Shown piece after piece: positions 61,029 to 64,000 of a DNA stretch of 64,000 nucleotides. Where the stretch lies: contig NZ_QHGY01000006.1 in the NCBI RefSeq assembly GCF_003254665.1, positions 62,001 to 126,000 of the forward strand, given 5' to 3'. Origin of the DNA: Billgrantia lactosivorans (GTDB lineage Bacteria > Pseudomonadota > Gammaproteobacteria > Pseudomonadales > Halomonadaceae). Below the pieces are notes generated by a model, which ran no database searches, was not told where the DNA came from, and worked only from the letters and a program-made list of their open reading frames with translations. The translations under genes were made by a program, and so were the position numbers. The stretch's first letter is position 1, and each line of letters starts with the position of its first letter.

Positions 61029-62067
61029 GGGCGACCATCCTGCCGTCACTCTGGGCGGCGGCTCCGTAGCGAAGGTTGACCAGCCGATCGCACTTGGCGT
61101 AAGCCTGTCCCGGTTGTACGCGCTCCCAACCGAGCGGAGGAGCCAGTCCTTGCGCCCAGGCCAGAAGCGCGTCCGGCAGCCTGGCGCCGGCCTCGGCACT
61201 GAACGGGTAGCCACCGCCGAAACGCGGATTCAACTCCAGCAGATAGACTTGATCGCCATGCATGAACACGTCGCAATCGAGATTGCCGACGTGCTTCAGT
61301 GCCTCGCCGATACGCCTGCCCAGCTTTATCAGGGTCGGGCTTTGCACGATGACGGCGCGATCCGTCTCCCCGGCCCGCATGGCCAGTTTCTGCTTGGCCA
61401 GGGTCGTCTGGTAGCGCCCCGTCAGGTCGTTGATGACATCCAGGCCATACTCTATCCCCGGCAAGGCCTCCTGAATCAACAGGCCCGCTCTCGTTTCCGC
61501 TCCCCGCAGGCCCTGACGCCTCAGACGCCGGCCCGCCAATTGCCAGACCAGCTCCAGTTCCTCGCGGTTCTCGACCCGCTCCACGCCGATCGAAGCGGTA
61601 CCCCAACGGGGTTTGACGAAGAGAGGAAAGGCGAGCCGGCCGATGCGAAGCGCGCTACGAGCCGCCTCGAGCGTAGTGACGGTGTATGGCCCGGCGACGC
61701 CCAAGCGTCGCGCGAATGTCAAGGTGGCCAGTTTGTCGAAGCACCGCTCGATCACCTCGGGACACGACACCACTACCTGGGTACCGGCTGCGGCGAAGCG
61801 CTCCCGGGCCGACGCCAGAAGCGCCAGCTCGTGATCGTTGAGCGAGACCAGTAGACCGACCCTCAATTCGCGGCAGACGTCGAGCAAACGATCGACGTAC
61901 CCCGCCGAATCCACGCGCGGCAGCGTCAGGGCGATATCGGCTTCATTCACCGCCGCTGACATGGGGGAGCTATCGGCCGCGATGACCTGCCCCGACTCCC
62001 CAAGCGCTTCGCGAAAGTAGCCCAGCAGATAGTTGCGCCTTCCTGCGCAGGTAAACAGTACGTTCAT
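61021..62067 (-). CDS. ATP-grasp ligase of the glycan cluster
   Basis: A 348-residue ATP-grasp protein. The N-terminal Rossmann-like part starts MNVLFTCAGRRNYLLGYFREA; the central lid and nucleotide region contain FPLFVKPRWGTASIGVERV; the metal-binding end is LLELNPRFGGGYPFS near 290. This pattern resembles carbamoyl-phosphate-synthase-like ligases found in amino-sugar and capsule clusters, which join an amino acid or acyl group to an amine by ATP. It overlaps both neighbours by 4-8 bases. The substrate is unknown. Confidence 0.88.
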   Translation of the reverse strand: MNVLFTCAGRRNYLLGYFREALGESGQVIAADSSPMSAAVNEADIALTLPRVDSAGYVDRLLDVCRELRVGLLVSLNDHELALLASARERFAAAGTQVVVSCPEVIERCFDKLATLTFARRLGVAGPYTVTTLEAARSALRIGRLAFPLFVKPRWGTASIGVERVENREELELVWQLAGRRLRRQGLRGAETRAGLLIQEALPGIEYGLDVINDLTGRYQTTLAKQKLAMRAGETDRAVIVQSPTLIKLGRRIGEALKHVGNLDCDVFMHGDQVYLLELNPRFGGGYPFSAEAGARLPDALLAWAQGLAPPLGWERVQPGQAYAKCDRLVNLRYGAAAQSDGRMVAHA

Positions 62068-62972
62068 ACGCGTTTCATTGCCTCCTTGAGATCGGCTGAC
62101 GCCAAGGCATTGAGCAATCCGCCCGTATGCCAGAACAGCACTGACGCCTGCCTTGCGATTTCGCCGCTACGCAACATGCCGAGCAGCGCAAAGAACGCCT
62201 TGCCGGTGTAGGTGGGATCGAGGACAAGCCCGGTGGTCCGGGCCACGCCGACGATGGTGTCGAGCAGTTCGGGACGGGTGTCGCCATAGCCCCCGAAACG
62301 CCAACGGTCGTCGAACTCGACCTGCCGCTCGGGGCTGGCCAGCCCGAGATGTCCGCGCAATTCGCGGTAGGATTCGAGTACCCGGGGCCGGCCTTCTCGC
62401 TGTCGGCGGGCCACCGAGACGCCAATGACACGGGTCTCCGCCTGCCGTCGATCGAGACCGGCGAGCAGCCCCGCCTGGGTCGCGCCGGTACCGCTAGCCA
62501 GGACGATCACGTCGGGCAGGACCGTCAATTCATCGACGGCGTCGGCATAGGCCAGGCCGCCGGCCAGGCAGTGCCCCCCGCCAGGAATGACTCGCACGAC
62601 GACGCCCCGCTCTTGAAGGGCACGGTGAATCCCGTCAATCGTCGTCGCGATGCGATCGGCCGCGACGACCTGGACGTTGGCCCCCGCCAGCAGCGCGACG
62701 AGCAGGTTACCTTCGGGCGCGGCCAGCTCCCTCGAGGGGCCGTGCAGCACCAGATGCGCCTCGATTCCACGCTGCGCCGCCAGCAGCGCGCAGACCCGGG
62801 CATGATTCGACTGCGTACTTCCAGTGGTGATGATCGCTTGGCACTCCGCCGGTAGCTCGGCGAAGATGCGTTCGAGCTTGCGCCCCTTGTTGCCTCCGCC
62901 GGCCAGCGGATAGAGGTCGTCGCGCGCCACCCGGATGCGATGGCCACCATGGACCAGCTCATGAACGAGCAT
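62064..62972 (-). CDS. PLP-dependent enzyme of the ACC deaminase/D-cysteine desulfhydrase family
   Basis: A 302-residue fold-type II PLP enzyme. The GGNKGRKLE motif at 26-34 holds the PLP lysine (Lys29), TGSTQSNHAR lies near 70 and ASGTGATQAG near 185. ATG 62972 with GGGAG upstream is chosen over a longer frame lying in the preceding gene. The 14-base overlap with the GNAT gene and four-base overlap with the ATP-grasp gene tie it to the glycan operon, which is unusual for this degradative family. It may make or remove a D-amino acid or 2,3-diamino acid; this is inference. Confidence 0.85.
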   Translation of the reverse strand: MLVHELVHGGHRIRVARDDLYPLAGGGNKGRKLERIFAELPAECQAIITTGSTQSNHARVCALLAAQRGIEAHLVLHGPSRELAAPEGNLLVALLAGANVQVVAADRIATTIDGIHRALQERGVVVRVIPGGGHCLAGGLAYADAVDELTVLPDVIVLASGTGATQAGLLAGLDRRQAETRVIGVSVARRQREGRPRVLESYRELRGHLGLASPERQVEFDDRWRFGGYGDTRPELLDTIVGVARTTGLVLDPTYTGKAFFALLGMLRSGEIARQASVLFWHTGGLLNALASADLKEAMKRV

Positions 62973-63528
62973 CGCGGCTCCCGACAGCCTGCTTGTCTGA
63001 TTCGTAGTCGCTGCGCAGGATGCCGTAGACGACATAATCCCGGTATTGACCGTGGGCGTACTTGTGCGCTCGCAGCACCCCTTCGCGTCGCAACCCGGCC
63101 CGTTCGTTGAGTCGCTGCATCGCCAGGTTTTCCACCCAGACGGTGGAGTAGACGCGGTTCAACCCCATCACGTCGAAGGCCAGTTCGAGCAGCAGCAAAC
63201 GCACCTGGCCAGCGACTCCGGTGCCCCAGTAGTGCTTGTCGCCGATACCCAGGTAGCTCTCTGCCTTGCGATGGCGCCAATCAATGGCCAGCAGTCCTCC
63301 CCAGCCGATCGGTTGACGGCTCGTCAGATCGCAGACCGTCATGTCGCGCCGCGTGCCATCGGCCGAGACACGACGTATCCATTCCCGGGTCATGGCCTCA
63401 CCGACAGGCAGCTCGAAATCCAGCGTCCGATTGATCTCGGGATCGTTCAGCCACGCCACGCGATGAACACTATCGTCATGCTCGACGGGACGCAGGTAGA
63501 TCGAGCAGCCGTGCAGGAATGGCTCCAT
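62959..63528 (-). CDS. GNAT N-acetyltransferase of the glycan cluster
   Basis: A 189-residue acetyltransferase of the RimJ/PseH-like type. It contains IYLRPVEHDD near 12, the acetyl-CoA region YWGTGVAGQVRLLLLELAFD near 108-128, and the typical VWVENLAMQRLNERAGLRREGVLR near 145. ATG 63528 with GAGAGGAAA upstream is preferred to a frame extending through the sugar transferase. In such clusters it would acetylate the amino sugar made by the DegT enzyme. Confidence 0.88.
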   Translation of the reverse strand: MEPFLHGCSIYLRPVEHDDSVHRVAWLNDPEINRTLDFELPVGEAMTREWIRRVSADGTRRDMTVCDLTSRQPIGWGGLLAIDWRHRKAESYLGIGDKHYWGTGVAGQVRLLLLELAFDVMGLNRVYSTVWVENLAMQRLNERAGLRREGVLRAHKYAHGQYRDYVVYGILRSDYESDKQAVGSRDARS

Positions 63529-63547
63529 TTTCCTCTCTCCCCCGGCG

Positions 63548-64000
63548 TCAGCCGGCATCTCGTTTCGCACGCGCCCCGCGCCGCAGTTCGTCCAGGCGTC
63601 GACGCCCGTTGGGCACCACCTCCAGGTCGCTGCGCGCGATGACCTTGCCCAGAGTCGCCAACAGGATCTTGAGGTCGAGCCAGAAGCTGCGGTGGTCGAC
63701 ATAGTGAACGTCAAGCGATAGCTTGCGGGCCCACCCCGCCGTGTTGCGTCCGTGAATCTGCGCCAGCCCCGTGATCCCGGGCCGCACATCGTGGCGCCGC
63801 CGCTCCTCCTCGGTGTAATAGGGGAGGTACTCGATGAACAGCGGACGCGGCCCCACCAGCGCCATGTCGCCCCGGATCACGTTCCACAGTTCGGGTAACT
63901 CATCGAGACTGCTCGCTCGCAAGAAGCGGCCCAGCCGCCCGGTACGAGCCGCATCGGGAACCCGCTGGCCCTGCTCGTCGCGCTCCGGCCCCATGGTGCG
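63548..64000 (-). CDS. Initiating sugar-phosphate transferase (PglC/WbaP type), C-terminal part
   Basis: The right edge cuts this gene; about 150 C-terminal residues remain, beginning with the R-T-M of the family KFRTM motif. Catalytic-domain features include SLDELPELWNVIRGDMALVGPRPL and RPGITGLAQIHGRN. The enzyme moves a sugar-1-phosphate to undecaprenyl phosphate at the membrane, the first step of glycan assembly. It is the most upstream gene visible in the leftward cluster, so other glycan genes probably lie beyond the window. Confidence 0.93.
   Translation of the reverse strand, partial: RTMGPERDEQGQRVPDAARTGRLGRFLRASSLDELPELWNVIRGDMALVGPRPLFIEYLPYYTEEERRRHDVRPGITGLAQIHGRNTAGWARKLSLDVHYVDHRSFWLDLKILLATLGKVIARSDLEVVPNGRRRLDELRRGARAKRDAG

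Overview
The window is a high-GC chromosomal segment of a facultatively anaerobic, denitrifying gammaproteobacterium. Protein similarities recalled from memory (E. coli-like NarGHI and NarXL, Pseudomonas-like nor/nir layout, a carnitine module with a BCCT carrier) suggest Halomonadaceae; that assignment is inference, since there is no rRNA here. No rRNA, tRNA, CRISPR array or intact transposase was seen.

Layout. 1-9761 (minus strand): narGHJI nitrate reductase followed by a parvulin-type isomerase, moaB and moeA, so enzyme and molybdenum-cofactor functions sit in one transcription direction. 9934-15928: a carnitine-to-glycine-betaine cassette (cdhC-cdhA-cdhB-esterase-BCCT carrier, plus divergent regulator cdhR), bracketed by a 49-bp direct repeat copied from the 3' end of the next gene. 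15907-23988: a NarK-like carrier, the narXL two-component system, then narK2-usp-narK1 with a NarL 7-2-7 site in front. 24025-31718: norEF with a small membrane gene, then norCBQD on the other strand, a carboxymuconolactone decarboxylase-like gene and a SirB2-like gene. 31732-40622: nnrS and a complete heme d1 pathway (nirDLGHJEN leftward, nirCF rightward), but no nirS in the window.

40714-46393: a Yip1-like membrane protein and a tetR-mfp-RND efflux operon with a 36-bp perfect palindromic operator. 46430-49293: ubiU-ubiV (oxygen-independent ubiquinone hydroxylation) behind an FNR-type promoter, then an nrdG-type radical SAM activase. 49283-55248: a nucleoside salvage operon nupC-deoC-deoA-deoB-deoD-cdd with a DeoR-like operator. 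55401-57720: an AT-rich stretch with a phosphoribosyltransferase-HAD fusion and a ParB-like protein. 57745-64000: a surface-glycan cluster (acyltransferase, DegT aminotransferase, ATP-grasp, PLP lyase-like, GNAT, initiating sugar transferase) that runs off the right edge.

How it works together: nitrate is imported by the NarK proteins, sensed by NarX/NarL, and reduced by NarGHI with quinol electrons; UbiUV can supply ubiquinone without oxygen; nitrite reduction needs heme d1 made here; NO is reduced by NorCB. FNR/DNR-type boxes with correctly spaced -10 elements precede norC, nnrS and ubiU, and two boxes lie between nirD and nirC, so most of the window reads as one low-oxygen/NO regulon.
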